A stretch of 64,000 nucleotides of DNA from positions 10,905,001 through 10,969,000 of the forward strand of contig NW_018344015.1 in assembly GCF_002099425.1 (NCBI RefSeq). The letters are read 5' to 3'. Positions 23,029 through 34,492 of this stretch are shown here, in pieces. The translations under genes and the position numbers were made by a program. This DNA comes from Phascolarctos cinereus. Its lineage: Eukaryota; Chordata; Mammalia; Diprotodontia; Phascolarctidae. The notes under the pieces are model-generated. The model searched no databases. It saw only the letters and a list, made by a program, of their open reading frames with translations, and was not told where the DNA came from. Each line of letters starts with the position of its first letter. Positions within the stretch are counted from its first letter, which is position 1.

Positions 23029-23985
23029 GGCATATGTTTGTAATCTGTCTTGGATAAATATAATAGAGCAAGCAGCTCCTTACATGGGCTTGTTAAAGGT
23101 TATAATAAGTGGTAGAAATCAATATGATTTAAACAAATTAAAGCTTTGGGTTGAAGCCAAGGTGGTGAAACACTTCCAAATACCTGTAAAAATTAACTTT
23201 AAACATATTCTAGAGCATCAGAACCCACAAAAAAGATAGAGTGAAACAAATTTCCAACCCAAGAAAATCTGGATGATCAATGGGAAAGGTGTGTTGTGCC
23301 AGGCAGGGAGAGGAACCCAGTTCAGCATGGGCCAAGCTGGTAGAGACCCAGCCTTAGCAAAGCCAGAGCAGGCCCCCAGGGCACTGAATCACAGGGAACT
23401 GTGTCAGTTTCCAGACTTCTCAACCCACAAACACCAAAGACAACTTAGAAGTTCAGTGGGAAAGGCCTCTTGGACCTAGGTGAGAGAGAAACTAAGTGTA
23501 GCCCTGGAGTGGCAGCCATGGCAGTGGCAGCTGCTGCTTCCAGAGCTCTCAGCCCACAGACAGTAAGAGGATTGAACAAGTGATCAGAAGGAGATTGCAG
23601 GGATCTCTTTGCTGACACTGAGGCAGGGGTCTGTTGCTTTGCCCATATTGGGATGTGGGTCACAGTCCTGGGTGGCAGTCCTGGGGTGAGGAGGAGCAAC
23701 AGCATAGCAGAACTTATGGCAGCAGTACAGAGAGAATCCTCCTCACAATTTCCAGGCAAAAAAGAATGCTTGTGGTCACTCATAGACAGAGCACAGGCCA
23801 GGAGAGGAATAGACACCTCTCTTAGATCATACTACCTTGGAAGAACTGAAAACTTACAGTTCCCTAAAAGTGTCTCTGAAAACAGCTGCGCAGAACCCCT
23901 GAAGCTTGGGACAGTACACCCTCCACACTGGAATCAGAGCCCTACCTTAACAAAGAGTTAAAAAGTCAAGTAATTATCCAGGAAG

Positions 23986-24596
23986 ATGAGCAAGAGAGGG
24001 GTAGAGGGGTGGGACTCAGGCTATAGAATCTTACTTTGGTGACAAGGAGGATCAAAACATACAATCAGAAGACAGCAAAGTCAAACCTCCTACATCCAAA
24101 GGCTCCATGAAAAATATGAATTGATCTCAGGCCATGGAAGAGCTCAAAAAGGATTTTCAAAATCAAGCAAGAGGAGTGGAGGAACAATTGGAAAAAGAAA
24201 TGGGAGTGATACAAGAAAATCATGAAAAATGAGTCAACATCTTGCTAAAGGAGACCAAAACAACAACAACAATAACAAATACTGAAGGAAATAACACTTT
24301 AGAAAACAGACTAGACTAAATGGCAAAAGAGGTCCAAAAAGCCAATAGGGAGAAGAATGCCTTGAAAAGTAGAATCAGCCAAAAGGAATAGGAGGTCCAA
24401 AAGCTCACTGAAGAAAATTAGAAATGGAGCAGATAAAAGCTTATGACTCTATGAAAAATCAGGAAATTGTAAAACAAAACCAAAAGAATGAAAAAATAGA
24501 AGACATGTGAAATATCTCATTGGAAGAAAACAACTGACCTGGAAAATAGATCCAAGAGAGATAATTTCAAAAATATTGGACTACGTGAAAGCCATG

Positions 24597-24655
<59 letters not shown>

Positions 24656-25090
24656 CTTAGACATCTTTCAAGAAATTATCAGGGAAAACTGCCCTGATAT
24701 TCTAGATCAGAGGGTAAAATAGAAATTGAAAGAATCCACCCATCACCTCCTGAAAGAGATCCCAAAAGGAAAACTCCCAGGAATATTATAGCCTGATTCC
24801 AGGGTTCCAAGGTCAAGGAGAAAATATTGGAAGGAGCCAGAAAGAAACAATTCAAGTACTGTGGAAACACAATCAGGATAACACAAGATTCAGCTTCTTC
24901 TACATTAAGGGACTGGAGGGCTTGGAATATAATATTCCAGAAATCAAAGGAACTAGAATTAAAACCAAAAATCACCTACCCAGCAAAACTGAATATAATC
25001 TATATGGGAAAAAATGTCATTCAACGAGATAGAGGAATTTAATGCATTCTTGAGAAACCAGAGCTAAATAGAAAAATTTACTTGCAAATA
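23986..25090 (+). pseudogene. ORF1 of half-L1 copy 1, broken
   Basis: The start is chosen by homology with copy 2 (MSK). Recognisable pieces are SYFGDKEDQNIQSEDSK-like sequence near 24030-24080, a lysine/glutamate-rich coiled coil to about 24500, the RNA-recognition region (DIFQEIIRENCPDILD, 24659-24708) and the C-terminal domain (RAWNIIFQKSKELELKPKI then TYPAKLNII, about 24917-24996). Several in-frame stops and frame changes break it. A 50-nt GA tract (24599-24650) has expanded inside the RNA-recognition region, where copy 2 has 'aaaaaaagagcctagac'. Confidence 0.8.
24599..24650. repeat. (GA)n tract inside ORF1
   Basis: About 25 GA units grown within the LINE coding sequence; it inserts a run of RE repeats into the frame. 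Confidence 0.95.
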
Positions 25091-25880
25091 CAAGACTCAA
25101 AAGAAGCATAAAAAGGTAAACATGAAAGAGAAATCATAAAGGACTTATTAAAGTAGAACTGTTTACATTCCTACATAGAAAGATGATATTTATAACTCAT
25201 GAGACCTTTCTCATTATTAGAGTAGCTGGAAGGAATATATATACCAAGAGGGCACAGGGTGAATTGAATATGAAAGGTTGATGTCTAAAAAATAAAATTA
25301 AAGGGTGAGAGAGGAATGTACTTGAAGAAGGAGAAAGGGAGAGGAAGAATGGGGTAAATTATCTCACACAAAAGAGGCAAATCAAAGCTTTTAGAGTGGA
25401 GGGGAAAAGGGAGAAGGTGAGAGAGAATGAGTGAACTTTATTCTCATCGATTTGTCTTAAGGAGGGAATAACATACACACTCAATTGAGCATAGAAATCT
25501 ATCTTACCCTACAGGAAAATAGGGGGGAATGGGATAAGAGAGGGAGGGGGTGATAGAAAGTAGGGCAGATTGGGGGAGGGGGTAATAAGAAGCAAACACT
25601 TTTGAGGAGGGACAAGGTCAAAGGAGAGAATAGAATAAACAGGATGCAGGATAGGATGGAGGGAAATATACATTTACAACATGACTATTGTGAAAGTGTT
25701 TTGCATGACTACACATGTATAACCTATATTGAATTGCTTGCTTTCTCAATGAGGGTGGGTGGGAAGGGAGGAAGGGAGAGAATTTAGAACTTAAAGTTTT
25801 AAAAACAAATATTAAAAATAGTTTTTAAATGGAACTGGGAAATAAGATACACAGGCAATGGGATATAGAAATGTATTGCG

Positions 25881-26482
25881 TGGGACAGCGACTCTAACCC
25901 AAATTAAACCGAGACTTCTCAAGGTTGAAAGCAAAAGTTACTTTTATTACAATCTCGTGAGAAGGGGCATCTGCTCCCCCCCAGTATACTTCAAGGAGAA
26001 GAGAGGCGAGGCATAGAAAGCAAAATGAGATTATATACCCTAACGCAAAAATTTTCACCCACCACTGCCCCTCAGTCCTATTGGCTGAGGAGGTGGGCTT
26101 ACATTCTAGGCGTGAAAATTCAAAGACAAGAAAACAGGGTATAGCCAATCCAAACATACATGTCCTTATTTAGTAAACCTAATGCTGACATAGCAGTGGT
26201 GTGATGATCAGGAGGGTTTTAGGGCTGAATTCCTATGAGTTAGGTAATTCCTAGGAAACCAAAATCCACTGCAGTCTCCTCTCCCCAACCCCCTGCTCCC
26301 TTATCCCAGAGACAAGAGAAAGGCTGGAAGCTAAGGGCAAAGAGTTCAGGTTGCAGGCAGGGCTTATTCTTTCTGTTATGTGCTTGAAAACAGGGTCTGA
26401 GTAGGGGGGAGGATTTTGAAAGCAGTAATCAAGAAATATTGACCTTTGAGGAAGCTTCCCTTCTTAGAGTTCATCTCTCACA
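25881..26482 (-). mobile_element. Solo LTR (endogenous retrovirus fossil) inside half-L1 copy 1
   Basis: The block is bounded by TG...CA. On the minus strand it has a CCAAT box (26080-26084), a TATA-like 'gggtatataa' (about 26031-26040) and AATAAA (25942-25947) about 90 nt further on, then about 60 nt of U5 ending 'gctgtccca'. Half-L1 sequence resumes on both sides, so it interrupts module 2 of the 3' UTR and is younger than that copy. No internal retroviral sequence is present. A clear target duplication is not visible. It is a different family from the LTRs at 12859 and 59152. LTR outline intact; moderately diverged. Confidence 0.75.
26031..26084 (-). promoter_or_regulatory. LTR promoter elements (CCAAT and TATA-like)
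   Basis: 'cagccaatagg' and 'gggtatataatc' lie about 45 nt apart on the minus strand, the normal arrangement of a U3 promoter. Present activity cannot be judged from sequence. Confidence 0.55.
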
Positions 26483-26676
26483 CTACTACCTTACAGGGAA
26501 ATAGAAGGGGAAGGGGAGAAGAAAAGTAGGGAGTGGTGATAGAAAGGAGGGCAGATTGGGGGAAGGGGTAATCAGAATGCATGCCATAATGGGACAAGAT
26601 GGGGAGAAAATTTGGAACTCAGAATCTTGTGGAAGTGAGTGTTGAAAACTAAAAATAAAGGAATAGATTGAAAAAA

Positions 26677-27204
26677 AGAGCCTTTCTATGTAATATGGCA
26701 TTTCAAGATAAAGGTTGCCCACATCCTCAAGGTAGGAAGTCTTGCTCAAGTTTGAACAGAATGCCCTATAGGCCCTTGGCCCAAAGGCTTGATTCTCTGG
26801 CTTCACCCATTGATTCAACCCAAACTGTTTAGAGGCTTTGTTATTAATTTTGGGTCTCAAGCTTTAAGGAGTTGTTTAACAATTGACAATCAGTTGCTCA
26901 GCTTGCATCCCCCTAGGATAAAGCTCCTCACCTGAAATCTTATTATTTGGGAAAAGAATTCAGCTTTGTTATCCCACTCCTCCTCAGTGTGCTCAGTTGC
27001 CTCTTGTCTTTGATTGGAGGGTGGAATAATGAACTTCTCCTAAGGACTTCCTTTATAGAAGGTTCAGATTTTTCCAAGTAACTTCATTCACCATCAGCTG
27101 TTCTGCTTCATTTTGGCTCTGTGAACAATGATACCTTCATCATGCCATGTACCCTCTGGCAGCCCCCACCTTCACCCCCCTGCCTTTCAGCAGCTTTTGT
27201 GTAT
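26677..27204. other. No recognised feature
   Basis: No gene or repeat recognised. Confidence 0.4.
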
Positions 27205-27322
27205 TATCTTCCCCTATTAGAATGGAAGTTCTTTTAGGGCAGAATGCCTTTCGTTTTTCTTGTTTGTATTCTCTGTGCTTAGCACAGTGCCTGACCCAAA
27301 GTAGATGCTTACTAAGGGTTTA
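27205..27322 (+). mobile_element. L2 3' end
   Basis: 'attagaatggaagttctttt', 'gtgcttagcacagtgcctga' and 'gatgcttactaagggtttat' are the plus-strand L2 3' terminus. Confidence 0.85.
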
Positions 27323-27589
27323 TTGACTATGACTAGGCATCAGCAGCCCCATGACCTGCAGAAGAAACCATTTTCCTCTTACAGGACAGAGGCTATTGAG
27401 ATTACTCTCATAGTTGGATAACTTCTCAAGCCAAAGCTGAAATTTTCTAAAGGACTCTGACCCTTTGGGAACCATACTGGCCTCTGAGTGGACAACTCCT
27501 AGGGCTGTCTGCCTACGTTCACTTCTATTCTAGAACTGAGAGGCATAGTTTGGTCAAGGATTATGACGCTTTTTAAAACATAATAACAA

Positions 27590-27815
27590 TGATAGTGATG
27601 ATGGTTGCCAATTATGTGACCCTTTAATATTTGCTTTATATTTTAAATTCATCATCTCATTTGATACTCATAAAAAGCTTGAGAGTTAAGTGCCATTCTA
27701 CAGATGAGGAAAATGAGGTTCAGAGAGGTTAAGTGATTTGTCTAAGGTTATATAGGTAGTAAATTGCCTGAGGCAGGTTTCTTATAGCAAAGTCCAACAC
27801 TGTACCCACTGATAT
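27590..27815 (-). mobile_element. MIR-type SINE
   Basis: 'ctacagatgaggaaaatgag', 'gttaagtgatttgtctaagg' and 'actgtacccactgatat' are a near full-length MIR in reverse orientation. Confidence 0.75.
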
Positions 27816-29202
27816 AAATCTTCCCTAAGAGTGTACCTGTGGAAAATAGTCACACTATTCTGATTCATTATTAGAAACCAGATATTTGGAGGGAAGAGGA
27901 AGAGCTGCTGGAACATAAGCAGATATGATGAATATGTTTCAGTGGTCTGGCTTAAGAGTATCCCTTGAATCATACTGTAGTCACCAGACATGTCTCAAAA
28001 TGAAAATAGGGAGTCTAGGCTGACCAAGTGTTCTGAAAGTTGGTTAAGATTCTAAAAGCCTATAAAACTATCCTGTAAGAGTCATTCATAGGAGAACTTT
28101 TGTTGATCTGTTTTTGCCATGAAACTATTGCCTACATTGGTTCATTCCTTCCCAGAGCTCCCTTTTATTTTCTGTCTTTTCTAAGCGAAGTCTTAACTTT
28201 CCCATAGGAATCCTCAACTCTTAGAAAGTTCTCCTTTGTGGTAGTAGTGAGATTAGAGCTAGGAAAAAAATACTGTGCTGCCTTCAATTTTCTAGGCCAA
28301 TCTTTCTTCCCATTTTGAAAGTTAGTCAGTGACTGTTATTTCAATATGTTGATGGGATACTCAAGTACTCAGGTTCATAGTTGTTTTCTTAAAGTTTTTT
28401 GCAGGTGATAAAAATGAACCATCAATGGAAAGATAGCTTCTAAAATATGGAGAGTCCCATTAAAACTTTCAGTTTTTTTTTTTCACCAATAGAGTACTTT
28501 CCTGTTTTCCCCATTGTAGAAAAGGTATGAAAAATATATTTTTTGTTTATTTATTTGCTTTGTTTTTCAGGCAACAGACCCCTTCAGTATGTTCTCTGAG
28601 GGCTATTGATGTTATTTATCTTCCCCAATCTCTTCTGAGCTCTGATTGTTTTCCTAAAACTTCTTTCCCCAATTCCTTTTAAAACCACAGTTTTGTGGGG
28701 AAATCTTCCCAGTGAGACACTGTTATTTCCCATAAAGCAGCAGGACCATGAGCATGCTGAAGCACCTTCAAGCTACTTCTGGATATAAACAACTCATAGC
28801 TTTTAATTCGGTCCAGTGTTTGGAATTTAAAGACTGAGTTCCATTCATGCTACTCTGGGAAAAAACTGAACTAAAACCTTATAAATCGGAAACCTGGCCT
28901 ATGTCTCATGTGTCCAGGTCCATGTTTCATTCAAGTACCACAACTTAAAGAAAACTTGAAGAAATTATTCATAAGACCGTTTAAGAAATTAAAATGTTGA
29001 TTTTTAAAAGTTTCCCCTGAGCCTATTTCTACATGTACATTTTGAACTCCTTGCTTTTATCAGTAGAATTGTGTTTTTGTAGCATTTTTTTTTATGAAAA
29101 ACATGAAAAACACAGGCATGCACTCATGCAGATAAACACACACATAGCCAAACACAGGATCATGTCAAAATTATCTCATGAATCTACAATTAATAGGACA
29201 GT
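27816..29202. other. No recognised feature
   Basis: Unique-looking sequence without a convincing open frame or repeat. Confidence 0.45.
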
Positions 29203-29450
29203 GTTATTCAGTCATTTCAGTTGTGTTTGACTCTTCGTGACCCCATTTGGGGTTTTCTTAGAGAAGATACTGGAGTAGTTTGGCATTTCCTTCTCCAGCT
29301 CATTTTACAGATGAAGAACTAAGGCAAACAAGGTTAAATGACTTGCCCGGGGTCACACAGTTAGTAATTGAATGAGGTCAGATTTGAACTTAGGAAGATG
29401 AGTCTTCCTGACTTCAGGCCCAACACTCTACCCACTGTACCACCTTGTGG
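29203..29450 (-). mobile_element. MAR1 CORE-SINE
   Basis: RTE-like tail ('gttattcagtcatttcagtt'), CORE ('gacttgcccggggtcacaca') and a partial head ('cactgtaccacctt') on the minus strand. Confidence 0.9.
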
Positions 29451-29829
29451 GATAATACATTATGATAATTAAGGTAAAAAATGAATCTGACCTATATAGA
29501 TAATTGCCCAGTGTTTTTCTTCCTTTAATCTGTGTTTCCCATAGACCACAACTTTTCCTTGTATCTCTTCTTTAAGATGATACAAGGAACATAACAAACC
29601 TACTTTTCATATCCCATGTCGGTAAGATAAACCTTGATGAGTCAGGCTAGTCAAGCACTGAAATTTTGGTCCAATGGACTCTTGATCACATAGAGATTGG
29701 GCCTGTATTCCAATCAAACAACCCCTTCAACTATTCCCCATCTGTTACATCTCCTACTTAGGTGCCTTTGCATAAGTAGGCCTCCACAAATAATGTACAC
29801 TCCCACCTAACATCCATTTCTAAATATTC
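29451..29829. other. No recognised feature
   Basis: Nothing supported. Confidence 0.4.
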
Positions 29830-30062
29830 TTAGCTTCTTTTAAAGCAGAATTTAGCTGTCACTTCATGTATGAGTTCCTTCTTGACCATTTCCTTCAGTT
29901 ATTATTATAGATTATCCTTTCAAAAATTACTTTGAATTTACTGCCATATCCCTATCTCATTCCAAAATATGGGACCATAAGTTCTTGGAGGACAGAAATG
30001 GATTTTTCTTTGTATTGCCAATGCCTAGCAACTAATGAATGTTTGTTGAACTGTTGAGTCAG
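29830..30062 (+). mobile_element. L2 3' end
   Basis: 'agcagaatttagctgtcact', 'accataagttcttggaggac' and 'atgcctagcaactaatgaat' fit the last 230 nt of L2 in plus orientation. Confidence 0.7.
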
Positions 30063-30440
30063 TGTGTACTAGGGCTGATACTGATGAAAGGGATGAATGA
30101 TTAGGATAAATGCTAACCAAGAAAATGGGAAACTGTGGGGAAGGAAAATGTGGGGAAAAAATGGATTAAGGGAATTAGTTAGAGAAGAAATTGTGAAAGA
30201 GTGCAATAACAATGAAAGGAGTTCATTTTTATGAATCATTTCCACGTTCCTTGTATTTCTTGTTCTTCCATTTTTGTTTTCAAAAGGCTTTGAGATGACC
30301 ACTTCCTTAAATTCCTTGGATGTCTTGTCAAGCTTTCTTGAAAGCCATATAACTAACCAAAGCCTAATAACATATAAGCAATAAGTAATTCTAAAGAGGA
30401 ATAGGAGTAACTGATGCCTTCAAGGAATTGTCTTGTAGGA
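30063..30440. other. No recognised feature
   Basis: Nothing supported. Confidence 0.4.
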
Positions 30441-30495
30441 AAAGAAGATGAACTGGTCATGTGACAAGGATGAGGGATGACAGGCTGGATTCAAA
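30441..30495 (+). mobile_element. RTE/BovB-clade ORF2 C-terminal scrap
   Basis: 'atgaactggtcatgtgacaa' then 'ggatgagggatgacaggctg' is close to the RTE C-terminal sequence coding RWxGHVxRMRDDRW, with small gaps. Only about 55 nt remain, so the call is tentative. RTE is the presumed source of reverse transcriptase for MAR1. Confidence 0.4.
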
Positions 30496-31100
30496 CTAAG
30501 TCCAATATTGGATCCATTCTACCACACTAGCAAAAGTTGAAAAAACTGTAATTTTATAATATGGATTAATTAAATAGGAAAGATAACTCTCCCTGTAACT
30601 GGCAGTAGAATCTTTATGATTTGAGGGAAATAGCATGTAAGACATTCCTATACTGAATGGAAGGACTTATATAGCCTTTATGATCCACACTAACTCTAAG
30701 ATAACTTTAATTTCCTTTGCTCCTCTTTTGCTCTCTTTTAGCCTTTTAGGAATGAGAATGTGGTCAAACCCCAAATTGCACATGCTATATTCCTACAAAA
30801 CACATAGGATTTGATGCTATTAAGCCAGGAGCACTGAATTTGTGGAAAACAGGAGCATGGCTGGAGGAAGAATAGGGACCATGATCTGATAACTCTGTTT
30901 CATGCGCACATACACGTATATGTTTATAACATATGTGTTGTGTGTACATGTGTGCACATGCATTATATGTATAATATTATGTATACACATATAGAGTTAT
31001 TGGCTTTGGTCATCTCAAATGTTCTATCACTCCACTTTGAACTTTCTTGACCCACCTTCTGGGCACCCCAAATTTATCTGTAATACTTTGTTGATTAAGT
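30496..31100. other. No gene; TA/TG-rich at 30905-31000
   Basis: A short irregular CA/TG/TA stretch is the only feature. Confidence 0.45.
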
Positions 31101-31180
31101 AATCTTTCCATGTATGTAGGTATGTATATGTGTGTATGTTTGTATACATATATGAGTGTGTATTTTTGTGTATATAGATA
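31101..31180. repeat. TG/TA microsatellite
   Basis: Irregular GTAT/TGTG units that run straight into the MAR1 SINE and replace its head. Confidence 0.7.
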
Positions 31181-31407
31181 TACATAGAGTGCCAGGTCTG
31201 GAGTCAGGAAGATGAGTTCCAATATGGCTTTAAACATTTACTAGCTGTGTGACTCTAAGCAAGTCAAATAACTCTGTTTACCTCAGTTTTCTTATCTGTA
31301 AGTTAAACAGGAGAAGAAAATAGAAAACCACTCCTGGATTTTTTTTACCAAGATAACTCTGAAAGGGGATGGAAATAGTCAGATATGACTGAAAAACAAC
31401 TAAACAA
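31181..31407 (+). mobile_element. MAR1 CORE-SINE, head truncated
   Basis: 'gccaggtctggagtcaggaa', 'ctagctgtgtgactctaagc' and the tail 'cagatatgactgaaaaacaa' in plus orientation. Confidence 0.85.
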
Positions 31408-31544
31408 TAAAATATATGCATGCGCACAAAGATTTTTTAAATTTGTTTTGTTCTAAACTTAAGAAATAAAGCAAGCATTTCTATAACCTATTATAATAGA
31501 AATGATTGCACATAAAATCGAAAGTACATTATATAGAACTTGCT

Positions 31545-31780
31545 ATTCCTTTTAAATATATAATAAAGTTATCATGTAACTTTTTTATTTTTTCTCTTTT
31601 TTTCTCCCCTATTCGCCTTAGAGGTAGCTACCATTAGACACAAATAAGTACATATATGTAAAATCATTCTCTGCATACTTCTGTTTATCAGTTTTTTCTC
31701 TCAAGACGAATGACATTTTCCTTGATAGTCCATAGAAATTTTTTAATCAATAGTTTTTTATTTGTTTAAAATACTGCAAA
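31545..31780 (-). mobile_element. LINE 3'-UTR-like repeat, family not named
   Basis: The order 'ttaaatatataataaagtta', 'ctaccattagacacaaataa' and 'cttctgtttatcagtttttt' matches a marsupial repeat I have met often, which I take to be a LINE 3' UTR read in reverse. I cannot give the family. Confidence 0.4.
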
Positions 31781-32124
31781 TAAAGTAGAGGTTTCCAAAA
31801 GGTGAATGTCAAGAAAGTTCAAAGTGTAGCAATGGAGGGTGGGAGGTGACCAAAGCTAAATTTTGAATATTTTGTTATTTGTCCAGAGCTCCTCTGGTCC
31901 CAGTCATAACTCCACAGAAGTTAATGGTAATCATTGCTATGCTATCCTTTGTAATCCTGCTGTAGAGTGTATGTGCCTGGTGTACCAGTTAAACGTAAGA
32001 AAGAATGTCACATAAGTTGACACATCAGCTCTATGCAAACCAGAGAACTTGGAACCTGGGTGACTGTAACGTGAACTGATGCATTTCTAGGCATCTTCTG
32101 GAAAAGTAAGGGTGATTGGGTATT
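31781..32124. other. No recognised feature
   Basis: Nothing supported. Confidence 0.4.
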
Positions 32125-32212
32125 TCTTTAATAACGTCAACAACAGTAACACACTTTTCACCAGATTTTAAAGTTTACAAAGCACTTTGCATACCTCATC
32201 AGATTCCTATGT
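32125..32212 (-). mobile_element. MIR-type 3' fragment
   Basis: 'taaagtttacaaagcacttt' followed by 'gcatacctcatcag' is the reverse of a MIR 3' end. Confidence 0.55.
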
Positions 32213-32359
32213 TGACGATATTGCACAAGTATAAAATTGTCTCCATCTTATTGAAAAAGTAAAGTTCAGTTCCCTAAAGGTTATAAAACTCTTTGACCCA
32301 ACAATACTATTACTAGGTCTGTATACCAAAGAGATTTTAAAAAAAGAAAGAAAAATAAT

Positions 32360-32462
32360 GAAAAGGACATATACATATACATGTATACACACACACAAAC
32401 ACACACATATATATACACACACACACATACGTACACACACACACACATACACATATATATGT
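32360..32462. repeat. (CA)n/(TA)n inside L1 ORF2
   Basis: It interrupts the ORF2 C-terminal coding sequence between 'aaaaggacatat' and 'taacagctattttttg'. Confidence 0.9.
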
Positions 32463-32953
32463 AATTGTAACAGCTATTTTTTGATTGCAAAGAACTGGAA
32501 ATGGAGGGGATACCCATCAATTGAGCAATAGATGAACAAGTTGTGGCTTATGATTGTGATGGAATACTATTTTGCTATAAAAAATGACAAGAGATACAAA
32601 GTTGAGTGAGCAGAACCAGAAGAATCGTATAAACAGTAACAGCAATATTGTGTGATGAGCAACAGTGAATGACATAGCTATTTGTAGTAATACAGTGATC
32701 TAAGATAATTCTGAAGGAGTTATGATGAAAAATGGTATCCCACTCCAGAGAAAGAACTGAATTCAGATCAAAGCTTACTGTTTTTGCATTTTATTTTTCT
32801 TGGAGTTTTTCTTTTTACTCTGTGTGTTCTTTCACAACATGACTAATGTGTAAATATGCTTTGCATGAATACAGATGTATAATCTATATCAAATTGCTTG
32901 CCTTCTCAGTGATGGGAAAAGGGAGGGAGAAAGAGAATTTGGAGCTCTAAGTT

Positions 32954-32956
<3 letters not shown>

Positions 32957-33021
<65 letters not shown>

Positions 33022-33070
33022 TATACACATATATATTATATGTTATATATATTATATATACACATGTATG
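32957..33070. repeat. (AT)n inside the L1 3' UTR
   Basis: About 29 uninterrupted AT units, then impure TATA/CACA. It lies at the position where other copies read 'actcaaaatctt'. Confidence 0.95.
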
Positions 33071-33135
33071 TATGTGTGCATGAATTACTTTATATACATT
33101 AGAAAAAATAAAATATTTTAAAAGTAAAATTAAAT

Positions 33136-34235
33136 ATATGTTAAATTGTTAAAAAAAGAAAAAAGAAAGAAAGAAAGGATGAAGTTTAAACACTTAAAGT
33201 AAGTTGCCAACATGAAGCTTGGATTCATCAAGTCTTCTGAGTCGAGGATCTTATCACCACTACACCATGGGAAACACTGAGGAAATACAGTGTCTCTGAC
33301 ATTAGGAGTACTGAAGCCCCAAATCAAAAATGAGGCCTTAGTGAAGACAGCAACTACTGATTGAAAGATAGTCTCCCAAAGAGTCTAATCCCATTCAGTA
33401 GGTCACAACTCACTGAAATTCTTTTTCCTCTTAAACAAAAATTGCAGAGCCTTAAAAAGTGTCCCTTTTCCAGGATTTCATTATGCCTTTCTGGCTCCTG
33501 CTGTGTGCAGCAGATAGTATGTGGCTTAAGGTAAAGGAAATGTTTTTCATTTCTTTCCTGTTGCTTTAATAAGTCCTTTTCCCTTGTTAAAACCAATTTC
33601 TACATTTCTCTTCCATCTGATACATTTATTTCTCGTTGGAATGTACCTTCCACAGCTTTTCTTATGCTAGCCTTTTTTAAAATATCTTTTTCAAGAGAAA
33701 GGTTAAAAATCTATTAATGAGAAAATCAGAATTACTATAAATTCTAGCTTTTATAGGTATACAAAAAAGGTTATTTAAATCCAACAATCAATAATCATTC
33801 ATTATACTCTTTACACTAATTAGCTATTATAATCATCAGCTATGTTCCTTTATTATTCTTGTGTGGTCAAACTGTGATGGAATAAATGTTCCTTACCTAA
33901 AGAATGTATGTGTGTTTGTTTCTTTTAAAGTTAAGCTAATCACATAGGACTTCATTTATTTCATGTTTATCTCTGCATAATATTTATTAATCTTCCTGAC
34001 ATTCAGATTAAATATAATTAAGATATGTAAATCCTACCCTTATTGAGATGCACTTGGCTCATTTATGTCTAAATAATGTTTACAGTTTTAAGGAATGGGC
34101 CATGATATATTTAAAATAACATCTGTTCAGATCATAAAGCTCTGTGTTTTCCAACACAGGTGTTATCATAGAGCAGAGATTGAAGCCTCAAACAAGAGTC
34201 AATGTATGTATCCAAATGGAAGATTTTTTCTCTAA
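33136..34235. other. No recognised feature
   Basis: After an AAAG run at 33153-33178, no gene or repeat family is recognised. Confidence 0.45.
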
Positions 34236-34492
34236 TATTAATAATAATCTTAGCATTTACAAAGTGCTTTATGTTTTGCAAAGCACTTCAAAAATATCTT
34301 ATTTAATCCTCACAATAACCTTTGGAGATAGATACTATTATTATCCCCATTTTACGGGTGAGGAAACTGAGATGGATGGAAGTTAAATGATTTGCATAGG
34401 GTCACACAGCTAGTAAGTTGCTGGGGGAGGCCAGATTTTTACTCACATCTTTCTGACTCCAGGTGCATCATTCTATCCAATGTTCCACTTTT
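34236..34492 (-). mobile_element. MIR-type SINE, near full length
   Basis: 'atttacaaagtgctttatgt', 'atccccattttacgggtgag', 'tttgcatagggtcacacagc' and 'ccaatgttccactt' run 3' to 5' through a MIR/MON1-type SINE. Confidence 0.8.

Larger units (their letters stand above)
23148..26676 (+). mobile_element. Half-L1 (HAL1-like) copy 1, near full length, split by a solo LTR
   Basis: It begins 'gggttgaagccaaggtggtg', equivalent to the start of copy 2 at 43712. It then has the 5' UTR (with a loss of about 30 nt near 23170), ORF1, the inter-ORF spacer ('tttacattcctacatagaaa') and a long purine-rich 3' UTR made of two homologous modules, ending in an A-rich tail near 26676. No ORF2 sequence is present. 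Without the 602-bp LTR at 25881-26482 it is about 2.93 kb, against 2.96 kb for copy 2, so lack of ORF2 is a property of the family and not a private deletion. Half-L1 elements are known non-autonomous L1 derivatives copied by L1 ORF2 protein. No clear target-site duplication was found. Confidence 0.8.
32268..33135 (+). mobile_element. 5'-truncated L1, ORF2 end plus 3' UTR
   Basis: The ORF2 C-terminus ('ttataaaactctttgaccca', 'atggaatactattttgctat', 'gagcagaaccagaagaatcg') is followed by the 3' UTR ('atcaaattgcttgccttctc', 'agagaatttggagctctaag'). Two microsatellites have grown inside it: CA/TA at 32360-32462 and (AT)n at 32957-33070. Confidence 0.85.

Noticed and set aside
23445-23816. 123-codon minus-strand open frame
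   Set aside because: It is antisense to the GC-rich 5' UTR of half-L1 copy 1; the matching region of copy 2 gives a similar frame (43007-43387), so it is a property of the LINE.
25894-26157. 87-codon minus-strand frame in the solo LTR
   Set aside because: It covers the LTR promoter and poly(A) region, which is non-coding.
26486-26860. 124-codon minus-strand open frame
   Set aside because: It is antisense to the polypurine half-L1 3' UTR and runs beyond it without any domain.
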